From assembly GCA_900314885.1 (NCBI GenBank), contig OMWY01000007.1, forward strand, positions 1-64,000: a stretch of 64,000 bases of DNA, written 5' to 3'. Position 1 is the stretch's first letter; the number at the start of each line of letters is the position of its first letter. This DNA comes from an uncultured Eubacteriales bacterium (lineage in GTDB: Bacteria > Bacillota > Clostridia > Lachnospirales > Lachnospiraceae). The position numbers and the translations under genes were made by a program. A model generated the notes under the pieces. It ran no database searches and was not told the DNA's origin. It was given only the letters and a program-made list of their open reading frames with translations. Shown here in pieces: positions 17,943 through 27,079 of the stretch.

Positions 17943-19928
17943 TTATTTCCCGATTTCTACCTTAAAATCTTCAAAATCGTCACTATTTGTCAACAATACC
18001 GCGACAGTGTCAGAATATCCGGCATTTTTAATAGCCTCACGATCAAAGGTCATGAGCTTCTGCCCCTTGGTAATGGTATCGCCTTCCTTTACAAAGAGGG
18101 TAAATGGTCCGCCGTTAAGCTTAACTGTATCTACGCCTACGTGAATCAGAAGCTCCATATCGGCGGGACCCGTGATTCCGAGCGCGTGATGGGCATCGGC
18201 AATTGATGAAATCTCTCCATCAAAAGGAGCGTATACAATGCCCTCTGAAGGCTCAATACCGACACCTCCGCCAAGAACTCCCTGGGCAAATGTCTCGTCA
18301 GGAATTTTCTCTTCAGGTATAACATTTCCGGTTACAGGAGCGTATACATTTGCGCCACCCGCTGTCATAACTACCTTCTGTTCAAACGGAGCAGTAGTCG
18401 CGCCATTTGCCTCTAAAGCCTTATTTTCGGTCTTTGAAGGTGTACTTGCTGCCGCATTTGCAGATATTGCCGCACCGCCCTTTTTATCCGTGCCTTCAAC
18501 AACCGCCTCAGGCTCTTCTTCCTTGAATACGACCATTGTGAGACCAAATGATATTGCAAATGAAACAGCGAGAAGTATGCAGTAAAGGAGTGGATTATTT
18601 ATGGTAAGGAAGCCCGGAATACCGGTAACACCGTAAGCAGTCGCGCCTATTCCCATAAAGGCTCCAACAAGAGCTCCGACACCGCCACCTATCATAGCGC
18701 ATACAAACGGCTTCATGAAGCGGAGGTTGACACCGAAGATAGCCGGTTCCGTAATTCCGAGTGAGGCTGAGAGAGCTGATGGAACAGCAACCGACTTGGT
18801 CTTAGCGTTCTTGCTCTTGACAGCGACAGCGAGGCAGGCGCCAAACTGGGCAAAGTTAGCGGCGCTCGCTATAGGCATCCAGGTATTTAAAGCACCCTCT
18901 GCCAGCATTCCGGCCTCGATTACGTTATACATATGGTGCAAGCCCATGACAACGGTTACAGGGTAGATTACACCTATCGCAAAGGCTCCGAAAGGATTCT
19001 GAACGAGGAACTTAGCTCCCGCGAGAACGCCTGTCTCAAGCCATGCGAATACAGGTCCTATTACCGTAAATGTGAGGAGTGCCGTGCAGAGAACAGTTAC
19101 AAGTGGAGTAACAAAGAGGTCGAGCATCTCTATTACGTGCTTGTGGAGCCAGTTCTCGAGCTTACTCATAAAGTAAACAGAAATCATGACAGGAATTACA
19201 TGTCCCTGGTAGCCGTGACGGCTTATAGACAGGAAGGTATAATCACCTATCTTAAGGTTGCCAAAGAGGTGCCATTCCGGGATTTCGCCGTTCGTGACAC
19301 CAAAGAAGCTGTTTATTGCGTCAGCGCTGCCGACATTCCAACCGTTTAAGAGGGATGTGTGGACCATCATAAGGCCGATAACAGCGCCGAGAAAAATATT
19401 TCCACCGAATACCCTTGCTGCGGAAACTGCTACAATTACAGGGAGAAAGGCAAAGGCGGTATTCGATACCATATCGAGGAACTGGTACCAGTCGCTGTCC
19501 GAGAAGCCCGGAATTGCCTTACCGAGTGCCTCTACGATACCCATCATGAGGCCGGAAGCAACGATGGCAGGAAGGATAGGGACAAATACATCGCCTAATG
19601 ACTTTATCATCCTGTACCATACCGGCTTCTTCGCTGCGGCTGCCGCCTTCACTTCATCCTTAGTAGCCTCAGAGACACCGGTATACTTGAGGAATTCATC
19701 GTAAACCTTATTTACGGTTCCGGTACCGATAATAATCTGAAGCTGGCCGTTGCTCTCAAATACGCCCTTGACTCCGTCGACATTTTCAAGCTTCTTCTTG
19801 TCCACCTTGTTGTTGTCGACTGTCACGAGCCTGAGTCTCGTGGCGCAGTGAGCGGCACTCACTACATTTGCTCCGCCGCCGATAATGTCGGCGATCTCCT
19901 TAGCGCACTTAGTGTAATCCAATGCCAT
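17943..19928 (-). CDS. PTS EIIBCA transporter, sucrose/trehalose/beta-glucoside type
   Basis: 661 residues in B-C-A order. EIIB (1-85) has the phospho-Cys28 in AAHCATRLRLV. EIIC (about 110-470) is polytopic with FGVNLRFMKPFVCAMIGG and GITEPAIFG. A Ser/Ala-rich linker leads to EIIA (about 515-661) with the His region MELLIHVGVDTVKLNG. The protein imports and phosphorylates a glucoside using HPr. The neighbouring amylosucrase-like gene and the sucrose-6-phosphate hydrolase elsewhere favour sucrose, but trehalose or beta-glucosides cannot be excluded. A GGAGG site precedes the ATG. Confidence 0.92.
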   Translation of the reverse strand: MALDYTKCAKEIADIIGGGANVVSAAHCATRLRLVTVDNNKVDKKKLENVDGVKGVFESNGQLQIIIGTGTVNKVYDEFLKYTGVSEATKDEVKAAAAAKKPVWYRMIKSLGDVFVPILPAIVASGLMMGIVEALGKAIPGFSDSDWYQFLDMVSNTAFAFLPVIVAVSAARVFGGNIFLGAVIGLMMVHTSLLNGWNVGSADAINSFFGVTNGEIPEWHLFGNLKIGDYTFLSISRHGYQGHVIPVMISVYFMSKLENWLHKHVIEMLDLFVTPLVTVLCTALLTFTVIGPVFAWLETGVLAGAKFLVQNPFGAFAIGVIYPVTVVMGLHHMYNVIEAGMLAEGALNTWMPIASAANFAQFGACLAVAVKSKNAKTKSVAVPSALSASLGITEPAIFGVNLRFMKPFVCAMIGGGVGALVGAFMGIGATAYGVTGIPGFLTINNPLLYCILLAVSFAISFGLTMVVFKEEEPEAVVEGTDKKGGAAISANAAASTPSKTENKALEANGATTAPFEQKVVMTAGGANVYAPVTGNVIPEEKIPDETFAQGVLGGGVGIEPSEGIVYAPFDGEISSIADAHHALGITGPADMELLIHVGVDTVKLNGGPFTLFVKEGDTITKGQKLMTFDREAIKNAGYSDTVAVLLTNSDDFEDFKVEIGK

Positions 19929-19964
19929 AGGTCTCCTCCTTATGAATTGAGATTAATATATTCT

Positions 19965-20044
19965 GTAAACGCCTAGCTACGCTATGCGTTTACTTAGCCA
20001 CAGAGAACTTTCCCACTGATTACATCAGTGGGTCCCTCTCTGTG
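19965..20044. repeat. Structured repeat with two arms overlapping the amylosucrase stop
   Basis: GTAAACGC/GCGTTTAC (19965-19993) is followed by an outer stem CACAGAG/CTCTGTG (19999-20044) enclosing AACTTT, the hairpin CCCACTGA/TCAGTGGG (20012-20032) and TCCCT. The same design recurs twice at 52006-52142 with different but paired stem bases. The repeat supplies the last residues and the stop codon of the amylosucrase-like gene. Confidence 0.8.
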
Positions 20045-21887
20045 ACAACAGCCAGGCAAAGTCATGAGCCGGTATATTTACACCTCTCGCCGGCCTTATC
20101 TGGCCTGTTATCATGTCATGGTACTCTTCAGGTTCATTTACCCAGGCCGTCTCATCATTATCACTGAAATTGAAGAGGGCTATGAGCTTCTCACCCTTAT
20201 AATATCTTCCGATTCCAAGGATATGATCGTTGTATGTCTCCACAATCCACATGTCAGCGGCGCTGGAAAAGACCATATGCTCACTTCTAAGCTTCATTAT
20301 CTTCTTGAGGCCTGTAAATACCATGCCCTGCCTTGTGCACCTGTCTGTCCGCTTATCGGCGTCGTCCCAGTTAAAATCACCCCTGTGAAGGTAGCGGCTG
20401 TCAGCCTTCTTGAGCGGATCATCATGATACGTGTAGTCATTTAACTGGGCTATCTCATCTCCCGAGTATAGAACCGGCAGGCCGCTCTGGGTAAAGAGAA
20501 ATGCGTGAAGCATGAGGTCAAGCTTGACAGCCCGGCGCATTTTCCACATATCGTCCTCATACTCGGCAGCCTCTATACCGCAGAGTGAAGCAGTCGTGCC
20601 GCAGAGTCTCGCGTCACCAAGCTTCGGGTCATCGTTGTAAAGTTCGCCTCTCGCTTCGCTTCCGTAGTATTTTCCCGTGAGGCAGTCATTTAAATACTTC
20701 TTATGAGGCACCTCGCTCATGCCGAACTGGCTTAAAAATGGGTAGTCGAGGCCCCAGCCTATGTCATCATGACACCTCAGGTAGTTTAAAAATGTGTACT
20801 CGCGCGGAAGGGCGAAAACTGTCTCAAGCTGGTGCTTAAGAAGCCTTACGTCATGGGTCGCCACAGTGTGCCAGGTGCTTGCCATCGTAGTGACATTGTA
20901 GAGCATATGACACTCAGGCTTCTCAACGGTTCCAAAATACGGAACAACCTTAGAAGGCTCCATTACCACTTCGCCAAGAAGGAGGACAGACGGGCAGACA
21001 ACCTCACTCGCCATCCGCATTATGCGGACCATAGTGTGAACCTCAGGAAGGTTCCTGCAGTTGGTGCCGAGCCGCTTCCAGATATAAGGAACCGCGTCAA
21101 GCCTTATGACATCTATTCCCTGATTTGTAAGGAAGAGCATATTGTCGACCATATCGTTAAAGACGGTGGGATTAGAATAATTTAGGTCCCACTGATATGG
21201 GTAAAATGTGGTCATGACGATTTTACCCGTATCCTTTAACTCAGTGAAATTACCGGGTGCGGTCTGCGGAAATACCTCAGGTACTGTCTGCTCGAACTGA
21301 TTCGGGATTTCCCAGTCATCGAAGAAGAAATACCTGTCCTGGTATTCCCTCTCGCCTGCCCTCGCCCGTTTGGCCCACTCGTGGTCCTCGCTCGTATGGT
21401 TCATGACAAAATCGAGGCAGAGATTTATATTCTGCTTGTGGCAGTCCTCCGAGAGCTTGGCAAGGTCTGCCATAGTACCAAGCTTTGGATCAACCTTTCT
21501 GAAGTTGCTGACCGCGTAGCCGCCGTCGCTCCTCCCCTCAGGGCTTTCAAGAAGGGGCATCAGGTGTAAATAGTTGACTCCGCACTCTTCAACGTATGAG
21601 AGCTTCTCATCCACGCCCTTTAAGGTCTTAGCGAAGCAGTTCACATACATGAGCATGCCGGTAAGGCCATCCTTATACCAGGAATTGTCACCCTCGCGCT
21701 TTTCATCAAGCTCCTTAAGCCAGTCTGCCCTTTCATCGTAGTTCCTACGGAGCATCTCAGTGAACTTGTCGTAATCGCTCTCGTTGTGGTAGAGCTCCTT
21801 GTAGAGCCACTTCATCTCATCATTCACACGGGCCAGACGTCTTGTAAATGTATCGCCTGCCGCCTTTGTGGAAGTTTTCTTTCTCAT
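20025..21887 (-). CDS. Amylosucrase-like GH13 enzyme
   Basis: 620 residues from the ATG at 21887, which has GGAGG four bases upstream. The N-terminal helical region (1-90) precedes a GH13 barrel typical of subfamily 4: DGLTGMLMYVNCFAKTL, LHLMPLLESPEGRSDGGYAV, DFVMNHTSEDHEWA, nucleophile region IDVIRLDAVPYIWKRLGTNC, acid/base LLLGEVVM and RCHDDIGW. Family members cleave sucrose and either build alpha-glucan (amylosucrase) or hydrolyse it. No signal peptide, so it acts on sucrose inside the cell. The last residues (SQRGTH) come from an inserted repeat. A TATAAT lies upstream at 21931-21936. Confidence 0.88.
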   Translation of the reverse strand: MRKKTSTKAAGDTFTRRLARVNDEMKWLYKELYHNESDYDKFTEMLRRNYDERADWLKELDEKREGDNSWYKDGLTGMLMYVNCFAKTLKGVDEKLSYVEECGVNYLHLMPLLESPEGRSDGGYAVSNFRKVDPKLGTMADLAKLSEDCHKQNINLCLDFVMNHTSEDHEWAKRARAGEREYQDRYFFFDDWEIPNQFEQTVPEVFPQTAPGNFTELKDTGKIVMTTFYPYQWDLNYSNPTVFNDMVDNMLFLTNQGIDVIRLDAVPYIWKRLGTNCRNLPEVHTMVRIMRMASEVVCPSVLLLGEVVMEPSKVVPYFGTVEKPECHMLYNVTTMASTWHTVATHDVRLLKHQLETVFALPREYTFLNYLRCHDDIGWGLDYPFLSQFGMSEVPHKKYLNDCLTGKYYGSEARGELYNDDPKLGDARLCGTTASLCGIEAAEYEDDMWKMRRAVKLDLMLHAFLFTQSGLPVLYSGDEIAQLNDYTYHDDPLKKADSRYLHRGDFNWDDADKRTDRCTRQGMVFTGLKKIMKLRSEHMVFSSAADMWIVETYNDHILGIGRYYKGEKLIALFNFSDNDETAWVNEPEEYHDMITGQIRPARGVNIPAHDFAWLLSQRGTH

Positions 21888-22001
21888 ATTACCTCCGTTT
21901 TTAGAAAGCACATAATTTATTCTTAGAAATATTATATATCATTATTCTTAAAAAATCTACAGATTTCGGTGGTGAACGCCAAAAAAATCCACTTAATTCC
22001 C

Positions 22002-22124
22002 GTGCCCTTAGTCGTAGCCAACTCTCCCGCAACATTGTTGCGGGAGAGTTGGCTACGACAATAGGTACCATAAAATTTTTATAAACTACTTTGTAGTTTA
22101 TAAAAATTTTACGGGACAAGGCAC
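22002..22124. repeat. Nested perfect palindromes upstream of the amylosucrase gene
   Basis: Two long perfect inverted repeats stand side by side. The first has 24-bp arms at 22011-22034 and 22036-22059 and begins GTCGTAGCCAACT, the same start as the repeat at 52006. The second is AT-rich with 19-bp arms at 22071-22089 and 22093-22111. They are enclosed by an imperfect outer inverted repeat, GTGCC at 22002 against GGCAC at 22120. No coding capacity is seen. Confidence 0.85.
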
Positions 22125-22136
22125 TGGTAAAAGAAT

Positions 22137-22165
22137 AGTGACAGGTACCTATGGTACCTGTCACT
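22137..22165 (-). terminator. Terminator-like hairpin after proC
   Basis: AGTGACAGGTACC and GGTACCTGTCACT form a perfect 13-bp stem with a 3-base loop. On the minus strand it is followed by ATTCTTTT, ten bases beyond the proC stop. It probably ends the icd-proC transcript. Confidence 0.65.
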
Positions 22166-22174
22166 TTATTATAG

Positions 22175-22948
22175 TCACTTTAATATGCTATCTATGCTTT
22201 CTATGCACGCATTGCGGAAGCCGTCTCTTTCAAGGGTCGTAACTCCTCTTATGGTAGTGCCTCCCGGTGAGCACACCTCATCCTTAAGCACTCCCGGATG
22301 CTTTCCCGTAGCAAGCTGCAGGGAAGCCGACCCCTTAATCATAGCTGAGACCAGCCTGTAGGCCTGGTCTCGTTTCAGACCATATTTTACCCCCGCGTCA
22401 GCATAAGCCTCTATGAAGAGGTCAACGAAGGCAGGGCCGCAGCCTGTAAGGGTTCCCGCTATCCCCATCAGGTTCCCGGGAACGGTCTCTACGATTCCCG
22501 TCGACTCAAAATATTTCCTTACTGTCTTAAGTTCATCCTCCGTGAGAGTGTTCTTCTCTTCAAAGAGCACAACTCCCTCGCCGACAGCTACGGGAGTATT
22601 CGGCATTACGGTCTGAATCCTTGTGTCCGGAATCAGGGCTTCATATTTGTCAAAGCCCCACCCGGCAGCGATAGAGACTATTGCCTTCCCCTTCAGAGGG
22701 TCCTTGCATTTTTTCAGCACATCCTCTATCTGATATGGCTTGCAGGCAATGAAAACGAGGTCGCTCTTTTCACAGACCTCCTCATCACTTGCGCATGCGA
22801 TAAATCCTATATTCACAGCATTATGCATGAGCTTCTCACGGCTCGGCGCGTAGGCGAAAACATTTTCCTTCTTGACGCATTTATTGGAAAGGAAACCGCG
22901 CAGGATAGCCTGCGCCATATTCCCCATGCCTATAAATCCTATTTTCAC
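22175..22948 (-). CDS. proC: Pyrroline-5-carboxylate reductase
   Basis: A GTG start at 22948 with AGGAAG upstream puts the Rossmann motif KIGFIGMGNMAQAIL at the very N-terminus, as expected, giving 257 residues. A longer reading to 22981 would start with TTG inside icd. The C-terminal ProC signature TGCGPAFVDLF...AYRLV...GSA and LKDEVCSPGGTTIRG is present. It reduces 1-pyrroline-5-carboxylate to proline with NAD(P)H. The gene follows icd by about 13 bp, so the two are probably co-transcribed. Confidence 0.93.
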   Translation of the reverse strand: MKIGFIGMGNMAQAILRGFLSNKCVKKENVFAYAPSREKLMHNAVNIGFIACASDEEVCEKSDLVFIACKPYQIEDVLKKCKDPLKGKAIVSIAAGWGFDKYEALIPDTRIQTVMPNTPVAVGEGVVLFEEKNTLTEDELKTVRKYFESTGIVETVPGNLMGIAGTLTGCGPAFVDLFIEAYADAGVKYGLKRDQAYRLVSAMIKGSASLQLATGKHPGVLKDEVCSPGGTTIRGVTTLERDGFRNACIESIDSILK

Positions 22949-22961
22949 TCTTCCACTTCCT

Positions 22962-24173
22962 TTAAGCATAGTACTTTTCAAGATGACGTCTTACGGCCTT
23001 GATAAATTCCTCGGTATTGCAGGTCTTGACGTTCTTGGCGGTTGTGATAAGGGCGAGGTCCTTAGTCATCTCTCCGCCTTCAACCGTCTCAATCGTAGCC
23101 TTCTTAAGGTTGGTTCCGAATTTACTAAGCTCAGGAAGGTTATCGAGCTCGCCCCTCTTCTCGAAGGCGCCGGCCCAGGCAAAAATCGTAGCTATTGAGT
23201 TAGTGCTCGTCTCCTCACCCTTCTGATACTTGTAATAATGTCTCTGAACAGTGCCGTGAGCCGCCTCATACTCATAGACACCCTTTGGCGAGACGAGGAC
23301 ACTTGTCATCATCGAAAGTGAACCGAAGGCAGTGGCGAGCATATCGCTCATTACATCGCCGTCATAGTTCTTGCATGCCCAAATGAAGCCGCCTTCAGAG
23401 CGGATTACACGCGCAACCGCGTCATCTATAAGGGTATAGAAATATGTGATTCCCGCCTGCTCAAATTTCTCCTTATATTCCCTATCGTAGATATCCTGGA
23501 AAATATCCTTGAATGTATGGTCATATTTCTTGGAAATGGTATCCTTGCTTGCGAACCACAGGTCCTGCTTAAGCTCAAGAGCGTAGTTAAAGCAGGCATG
23601 AGCAAAATTATCAATAGAGTCATTTAAGTTGTGCATGCCCTGAAGTATGCCCGGCCCCTTGAACTCATGGATAGGCTCACGGCTAACTGTACCGTCGTCC
23701 GCTGTGAAGACAAGCTCAGCCTTACCCGGGCCGGGAACCTTCATTTCAACCGACTTATATACATCGCCGTAAGCGTGACGGGCGATAGTGATAGGCTTCT
23801 TCCATGTTTTTACATATGGTTCTACACCCTTAACGAGGATAGGAGCACGGAAAACAGTTCCGTCGAGGATTGCCCTGATCGTGCCGTTAGGGCTCTTCCA
23901 CATTTCATGAAGATTGTATTCCTTGATACGGGCGGCGTTAGGGGTAATCGTAGCGCATTTTACAGCGACACCGTACTTAAGGGTAGCGTTAGCGCTGTCG
24001 ACTGTTACCTGATCATTCGTCTCATCCCTGTGAGGAAGGCCAAGGTCATAGTACTCGCTCTTAAGGTCTACGAAGGGGTTGATGAGCTCGTCCTTTATCA
24101 TCTTCCAAAGGACTCTCGTCATCTCGTCTCCGTCCATTTCAACAAGTGGTGTGGTCATCTGAATCTTAGACAT
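22962..24173 (-). CDS. icd: NADP-dependent isocitrate dehydrogenase (eukaryotic-like type)
   Basis: 403 residues, with the N-terminus [20 protein letters not shown] and signatures [52 protein letters not shown] and [14 protein letters not shown]. These fit the homodimeric NADP-IDH subfamily shared with eukaryotes rather than the E. coli type. It makes 2-oxoglutarate, which supplies glutamate and proline, fitting the downstream proC. An extended -10 promoter (TGTTATAAT, plus 24220-24225) lies about 45 bases upstream on the minus strand. Confidence 0.95.
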   Translation of the reverse strand: MSKIQMTTPLVEMDGDEMTRVLWKMIKDELINPFVDLKSEYYDLGLPHRDETNDQVTVDSANATLKYGVAVKCATITPNAARIKEYNLHEMWKSPNGTIRAILDGTVFRAPILVKGVEPYVKTWKKPITIARHAYGDVYKSVEMKVPGPGKAELVFTADDGTVSREPIHEFKGPGILQGMHNLNDSIDNFAHACFNYALELKQDLWFASKDTISKKYDHTFKDIFQDIYDREYKEKFEQAGITYFYTLIDDAVARVIRSEGGFIWACKNYDGDVMSDMLATAFGSLSMMTSVLVSPKGVYEYEAAHGTVQRHYYKYQKGEETSTNSIATIFAWAGAFEKRGELDNLPELSKFGTNLKKATIETVEGGEMTKDLALITTAKNVKTCNTEEFIKAVRRHLEKYYA

Positions 24174-24281
24174 AGGTTCTCTCCTTTATCATCGAGATTG
24201 ATTTTTACTTGCCTACGTCATTATAACATAACGTGTACAGGAATTCCATTGCATAGATAACTTTTTATAACAGGTATAACT

Positions 24282-24307
24282 AAAAAAGGGCAGACCGAGG
24301 TCTGCCC
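24282..24307 (-). terminator. Terminator of the broken GH16 gene
   Basis: GGGCAGACC and GGTCTGCCC (24288-24307) form a 9-bp stem with a GA loop, followed on the minus strand by TTTTTT. It sits six bases past the TAA of the residual Ig-like tail. Confidence 0.85.
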
Positions 24308-24313
24308 TTGTAA

Positions 24314-24839
24314 TTACTTTATCTTAATTTTTATCGTTGCTTTTTTGCCTGAGCCGTCAGTAGCATAGGCTCTTATAGTAACAGTCTTGCCCTTTCCGGC
24401 TTTCTTTGTCGTGACAACCCCATTTGAGTTTACCGTGGCATAGGTCTTATTGCCGCTCTTATATAAAAGCGCTTATAACAAGACAATTACTGTTATCTTC
24501 TTTATCAAAAGAAATATTCTCTCCGTCTGTGTAATATTCCTGCTCGTTATTACCCCAGCCGTCACCGGAATATCCGGCTCCTGTGCCGACCATCGAACTC
24601 CACTTGGTGGAATCAAGCGATTTTCCGTTATATTCGTCGCTCCAGACTATGTCCCACCTGTGGCTTTCCTTCGTGTCATCGGTAGTGGTAATTACCCGGT
24701 CATCTTCCGGAGTATCCTTATAGTCTCCATCATTTACCGCGGCCTTCGACCTTACCGGTGGTTTCGCGAGACCCGCAAGCATGGAAAGTGATAATAAAAT
24801 CACTCCTGCCCGCTTTAAGTTAGTGCTTTGCTTTCCCAT
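24314..24839 (-). pseudogene. Broken secreted GH16 beta-glucanase with C-terminal Ig-like (Big_2) tail
   Basis: From the ATG at 24839 (GGAGG five bases upstream) a signal peptide (NLKRAGVILLSLSMLAGLA) leads into the start of a GH16 domain: WDIVWSDEYNGKSLDSTKW and GWGNNEQEYYTDGENI. The frame stops at about 24459, before the catalytic ExDxxE motif. In another frame, from about 24474 to the TAA at 24314, the sequence encodes the end of a Big_2 Ig-like repeat (TYATVNSNGVVTTKKAGKGK, TIRAYATDGSGKKATIKIKI). The middle of the gene, including the active site, is missing. It is either a deletion pseudogene or an assembly join. Confidence 0.8.
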
Positions 24840-24872
24840 AAAAGCCTCCATATATTGTAAACATTTTCCGGC

Positions 24873-24922
24873 AAAAAAAATTACCGGAACCCAACGTCTT
24901 AATAATACAGGTTCCGGTAATT
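24873..24922 (-). terminator. Terminator of the first chemoreceptor gene
   Basis: AATTACCGGAACC (24879-24891) and GGTTCCGGTAATT (24910-24922) are perfectly complementary. On the minus strand the hairpin ends in a run of T, about 40 bases past the chemoreceptor stop. Confidence 0.85.
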
Positions 24923-24962
24923 TAAAATAAGTATTAAATTTTTATATGGGTGGCTTTTTTAA

Positions 24963-26657
24963 TTATCCAACCTTGAAGAATTTTAGTTCATTGTCGAGCT
25001 GCTCGGACAGGCTCTGTAATTCGTCCGCAGCCTTTTTAATAACATTAAATGTTCCCGCAAGCTCATCCATCGAAGCGCTGGTCTCTTCCGCCGCGGCAGC
25101 GTTTTCTTCCGAGATAGCTGACAGACTCTCAGTCTCAGATACAAGGCTGTTCTTAGCCTCATCCATCGAAAGCGAGAGCTTTGATGTCTTATCGGCAGCT
25201 TCAGCGACAACCTCAGCTCCCTCCGTAATCGCCGACAGATGGCTCTTAACTTCATTGATACCATCGTTCTGAGCATTGAAGGCTTCTTTGAGTTTTGTCA
25301 TATTTTCACTTGACTCCGAGCTTGATTCAGTAAGTCTCGCTACTATCTCATTAATACTGTTCGCAGCCTGCTTGCTCTGGCCGGCAAGCTCCTGAATCTC
25401 ATTCGCTACGACGGCGAACCCTCTGCCCGCTTCGCCTGCTCTCGCTGCCTCTATACTTGCATTAAGTGACAGGAGATTTGTCTGGGCGGCTATAGCTTCA
25501 ATAGCCGATGTGCTCTCTTCTATCTGCTTTACGCTCGCCGCTGTTTCGTCAATAACCTCCGCTATGCTGTTAATGGAGCCGGTAACTGCCGCGTTCTGCT
25601 TAAGGAGGTCAGCCATACCCTTATCAGCCTTCTTGCAGGCATCACTCATCTGAGAAGCGGATTCCGAGAGGCTGCCTATGCTGGTATTTAAGTCATTAAG
25701 TCCCGAACCGATATTGGCGGCGTTATCGGCGCTCTTTTGTACGCTCTCAGCCTGATCCTGGGCGCCGCGGGCTATATCCTCAACCGCCTGAGATACCTGT
25801 CCGGTGGCAGCGCTCGCCTTTGCGGTAGAGTTATTGAGCTCGGTTCCGGCGTCTCTCACATTTCCTGACAATTCAGATATATTTGAAATGACATCAGTGA
25901 GCTTCTTAGATATCGACATCATCGAACGGCTTATATCACCGAACTCATCTTTTCTGTCAATAACCCTTTCGTCAGGCTCGATATGTATATTTCCTTCTGA
26001 AATGCTCATTATAGAGCCATTCATTTTGTCAAGAACTTTTCTGAGCCTCTTCGCGAGTACTGCGCTCACCAGGGCAATAAGGACTATAATGAGTGCTACA
26101 ATTACCGATACCTTCCAGATTATGCTGTTAATAGAGCCGTGTATATCGGCGGCCCGTCTTCCAACAAATATCATACCGATGTTATCGGAACCATTTCGCA
26201 GAGGCAGATAATATCCATAATATGTCTCTGACCCTATTTTAATATTCTGATTAAAATAGGCGTTTCCGCCAAGAACGGTCTCCGCAACCTTGTCAGATAC
26301 ATCCGCTCCTATCGTGTCCTTCATGGTTGACACAATTCTCGTCTTCCCATAGATAATCGAATATTCAAGCTTAGTCTGTGTCTTTATGGCTTCGACATCA
26401 CCCTGATATGATTCGGTCACTTCATCGTCGCCCTTATAGAGCTTTCCGTCCTTATAGGACCAGTCGCCATCATACTCGTTTATGGCCTGGCTAAGGAACT
26501 GGTAGGCAGCCACAGACAGCTCTTCCTCCGCCATGCGGTTCAAGCTGACTTTGGTGTTATGGATGCTCACGATATTGACGGCGAGACACGAACACGTGAC
26601 CACGACGATAACAAGTAAAGCGATTTTCGTAATGATACTGCTCTTCTTTTTCTTCAT
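24963..26657 (-). CDS. Methyl-accepting chemotaxis protein
   Basis: 564 residues from the ATG at 26657; a longer reading to 26696 lacks a better site. An N-terminal membrane span ([20 protein letters not shown]) is followed by a 150-residue extracellular domain of the single-Cache type ([21 protein letters not shown]...YYLPLRN), a second span ([20 protein letters not shown]), a HAMP region, and a long signalling coiled coil. Its tip is [35 protein letters not shown]. It reports an external ligand, unidentified, to CheA. A hairpin AAACAGG/CCTGTTT lies in the leader. Confidence 0.93.
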   Translation of the reverse strand: MKKKKSSIITKIALLVIVVVTCSCLAVNIVSIHNTKVSLNRMAEEELSVAAYQFLSQAINEYDGDWSYKDGKLYKGDDEVTESYQGDVEAIKTQTKLEYSIIYGKTRIVSTMKDTIGADVSDKVAETVLGGNAYFNQNIKIGSETYYGYYLPLRNGSDNIGMIFVGRRAADIHGSINSIIWKVSVIVALIIVLIALVSAVLAKRLRKVLDKMNGSIMSISEGNIHIEPDERVIDRKDEFGDISRSMMSISKKLTDVISNISELSGNVRDAGTELNNSTAKASAATGQVSQAVEDIARGAQDQAESVQKSADNAANIGSGLNDLNTSIGSLSESASQMSDACKKADKGMADLLKQNAAVTGSINSIAEVIDETAASVKQIEESTSAIEAIAAQTNLLSLNASIEAARAGEAGRGFAVVANEIQELAGQSKQAANSINEIVARLTESSSESSENMTKLKEAFNAQNDGINEVKSHLSAITEGAEVVAEAADKTSKLSLSMDEAKNSLVSETESLSAISEENAAAAEETSASMDELAGTFNVIKKAADELQSLSEQLDNELKFFKVG

Positions 26658-27020
26658 AGCCTTTTTCCCTTTCTTATAAAATAAACAGGACCTCAAGTAT
26701 GAAAGCCTGTTTGTGTCCGAGTATTATGCAATGTATGAGGCCTTTTGTGTACAAATACCGCAAGGCTTGATGATATTTGTACTTTCCTTCACGTTCTTAC
26801 AATATTATCGCACACTTATTTCATTTCGTCAATACCGGATTTTAAAAAAATCATTCTGTATAATCCTCACCTTTTTCTATGGAACTATGAGAAATAAACG
26901 CATTATCATTACCATCTAATTAGTCTGTTAAGCCTTTATCTTACTGCGAAGCGTGATAAATTATCTTTGGCGCTGTAGGATTACCAGATCCCAAAAGTTG
27001 CATCATAGGGTATAATAAAT
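26658..27020. other. Intergenic region, little recognisable content
   Basis: About 360 bp between the chemoreceptor start and the DUF4392 terminator. It holds the chemoreceptor leader hairpin near 26685-26715 and AT-rich sequence. I found no convincing gene or RNA family, and no clear sigma-28 motility promoter. Confidence 0.5.
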
Positions 27021-27067
27021 CATCCCGAGTCAGGCACCGCATAAGGTGCGTTGCCTGACTCGGGATG
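27021..27067 (-). terminator. Long terminator hairpin after the DUF4392 gene
   Basis: The arms CATCCCGAGTCAGGCA (27021-27036) and TGCCTGACTCGGGATG (27052-27067) are perfect, with an inner CGC/GCG pair. On the minus strand it is followed by a T-rich but not pure stretch. It lies just past the last gene of the D-glutamate/oxoproline run. The TGCCTGACTC arm recurs at about 51960-51970. Confidence 0.65.
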
Positions 27068-27079
27068 GCCTTCTATGCC

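Noticed and set aside
22137-22165. Insertion-sequence end
   Set aside because: The hairpin is isolated, lacks a partner end and transposase, and its position after proC fits a terminator.
26658-27020. Cyclic-di-GMP riboswitch or motility promoter before the chemoreceptor
   Set aside because: Neither the riboswitch core nor a TAAA-N15-GCCGATAA promoter could be found by reading.
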